From assembly GCA_937969125.1 (NCBI GenBank), contig CALBVA010000135.1, forward strand, positions 1-7,400: 7,400 bases of DNA, read 5' to 3'. The position numbers and the translations under genes are program-made. The stretch is from an uncultured Verrucomicrobiales bacterium. GTDB lineage: Bacteria; Verrucomicrobiota; Verrucomicrobiia; Verrucomicrobiales; Akkermansiaceae. Numbering within the stretch: the first letter of the stretch is position 1; each line of letters opens with the position of its first letter. Below are positions 7,301-7,400 of this stretch, in pieces. The notes under the pieces are model-generated. The model was not told the DNA's origin, did no database searches, and saw only the letters and a program-made list of their open reading frames with translations.

Positions 7301-7400
7301 GAGGCAAGGTCGTGGTATCAACCTGGACCATGTAGTCCACTCCGCCGGGAAGATTAGTGAAGAGATACTGACCCTCGCTGTCTGTTTCCTGACTGGAGAG
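4317..7400 (-). CDS. Large secreted protein with SdrD_B-like repeats and a TIGR02597-like C-terminal region (5' end outside window)
   Basis: The frame is open to the right edge, so 1027 C-terminal residues are seen; the GTG at 7340 is internal, since codons 7400-7341 already read as a repeat (TDSEGQYLFTNLPGG). Three and a half SdrD_B/Cna-B-like beta-sandwich units lie at 7400-7185, 7184-6861, 6857-6423 and 6422-6009. Each ends in a TTTDxxGxYxFxNLPxGDY-type strand or a DFGY-type motif. A DGDVYNNLLEFALCFDPG stretch (about 5834-5769) resembles the calcium-binding-like motif of secreted verrucomicrobial proteins. Next comes a beta-rich part with YTLQSSTDGQTW (5726-5481). The last 370 residues (5441-4341) contain YYLEITSGENLGHIFDIES, DTFVIRAHKTLEDLF, PPGEGIF and YNLVGSAHP, which from memory fit TIGR02597. 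It ends in PPVVGP with no PEP-CTERM, LPXTG or membrane helix. A surface or adhesin-like role is inferred. The downstream PEP-CTERM gene starts 36 bases later. Confidence 0.
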   Translation of the reverse strand, partial: LSSQETDSEGQYLFTNLPGGVDYMVQVDTTTLPPGVSPLSTYESDDVTGGDSKTTVTNLSSNVITEDFSYPPLGGIGDKIFFDAGTIGSFDGADTGIAGVEVQLTNADGLSIVTTTDINGCYFFPDLPAGDYTVTVDPEGDTLPPGLTNTADPEGPVNGVSTVILATGEIDLDQDFGYNAPGIGSIGTLVWEDHNADGISTGPSGPTASTDDDEPSIPGVKVDLYWDKDSDGVRDFDDPQIGSVLTSATDVDNYLFSNLPVDDGTGGDMAYIVHVSDCDGVLAGYWHSLGDQSVATNNTSKEDDYAVVLSTGTPDVETVDFGYYKDLAKLGNYVFTDVDGNNVQSTGDTPIANVLLTATITYPSGDVVTLSTTTDVSGNYNFCNLLADEDYNTGTGADQPAFTIAVTPPTGTTLVTPDQGGDDKADSDPSGVTAIPTQGLEDTANLADPTNELSIASYDFGITSPAKSGTYTEFLVDNSTTFGLDDNTTSGASTPGVPAVDPLTGVANADVDAGAVADLAGLAENSDGDVYNNLLEFALCFDPGTGTKTFPNGQPNEGFHLEMDGMVLNAIFTRPGAAGEDPSGVTYTLQSSTDGQTWTDVSGAVSTESTGSVAGTTVETYSDVMTLLGGAEAAFLRLVVNGGTATAEINAVTPVVGYQKATIKDFCQTYNDPLLEPCLVTGTIDSSTDLTIDLTQAGGTGDIAAILNDPDGDPTTAAPAAYYLEITSGENLGHIFDIESFTADSVTLKETTETDLCTLAAPYSTQAGNPADLDGDTFVIRAHKTLEDLFPIDDVDTIAVEGFDAGGSAADAGTLLRLNRTTGMLETYVAMSTADSSVGANDGVQSWVATTTGANAPDNILPPGEGIFTHNFLGEDAFMVMQFGEVRVNRLAYPLKEDYNLVGSAHPVVTQTIDSADSKSREMSAGSQNFVGSNALSLADQVQFWQDDEQVTTAVTAHLCYNAIFYLNFAGGPDQWTDGTSVSATEEDNEDLFDPTRSSIYCIQNRDLLDHYLASPVINPIPPVVGP
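6009..7400 (-). repeat. Tandem SdrD_B-like domain repeats (protein level)
   Basis: Successive units share the frame G-x-(I/L)-G-(D/N/T)-x-(I/V)-(F/W)-x-D at the start (GGIGDKIFFDAG, IGSIGTLVWEDH, LAKLGNYVFTDVDG). They also share a central P-x-(P/A)-(G/N)-V-x-(V/L) strand (IAGVEVQLT, IPGVKVDLY, IANVLLTAT) and an FGY/FGI end. Unit lengths are about 110-145 residues, varied by acidic loops that probably bind calcium. The nucleotide sequences have diverged, so this is not a recent DNA tandem repeat. Confidence 0.

Noticed and set aside
4317..7340. A complete large protein starting at GTG 7340.
   Set aside because: Codons upstream to 7400 remain open and encode the continuing repeat, and no signal peptide follows the GTG, so the gene is partial.
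1..7400. CRISPR arrays, tRNAs, insertion sequences, toxin-antitoxin pairs or phage genes.
   Set aside because: No regularly spaced direct repeats, cloverleaf pattern, transposase motif or terminal inverted repeats were found on either strand.

Overview
The window looks like a chromosomal segment from a member of the Verrucomicrobiota (Verrucomicrobiales-like). The evidence is a PEP-CTERM sorting signal, secreted proteins with DPDxDGxxNxxEY calcium-binding-like motifs, an ECF sigma factor carrying a long membrane-anchored extension, and a C-terminal module resembling the verrucomicrobial TIGR02597 family. The lineage is inferred from protein style only; there is no rRNA or other marker here.

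Layout. Bases 1-1742 (minus) are the 5' part of one long gene that runs off the left edge. It encodes an ECF-type sigma factor (sigma-2 and sigma-4 regions) continuing in frame into a membrane segment and a helical-repeat region, presumably extracytoplasmic. Bases 1743-2087 are a divergent intergenic region with two imperfect hairpins and a weak promoter candidate. Bases 2088-2447 (plus) encode a small two-helix membrane protein with a CxxC pair at each end. It converges on the gene at 2484-3395 (minus), a secreted protein with a calcium-binding-like motif and a run of ten G in its coding strand. After a strong hairpin terminator (3440-3471) comes 3507-4280 (minus), a PEP-CTERM protein. Only 36 bases separate it from 4317->7400 (minus), the C-terminal 1027 residues of a large secreted protein with SdrD_B-like repeats, whose start lies beyond the right edge.

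How the genes fit together. The minus-strand block 7400-2484 is a cell-surface module. The large repeat protein and the PEP-CTERM protein are probably co-transcribed up to the terminator at 3440-3471. The 2484-3395 gene follows and is probably transcribed separately or by read-through. The proteins of 2484-3395 and 3507-4280 appear to be paralogues that share an N-terminal domain but end differently. The sigma-factor gene is divergent from the small zinc-ribbon-like gene; whether it controls any of the surface genes cannot be told from sequence.

Most noteworthy points: the sigma factor fused to a membrane-anchored repeat region, the G10 tract that could switch a surface protein on and off by slippage, the paralogous pair with exchanged C-termini, and the combination of SdrD_B-like repeats with a TIGR02597-like end.
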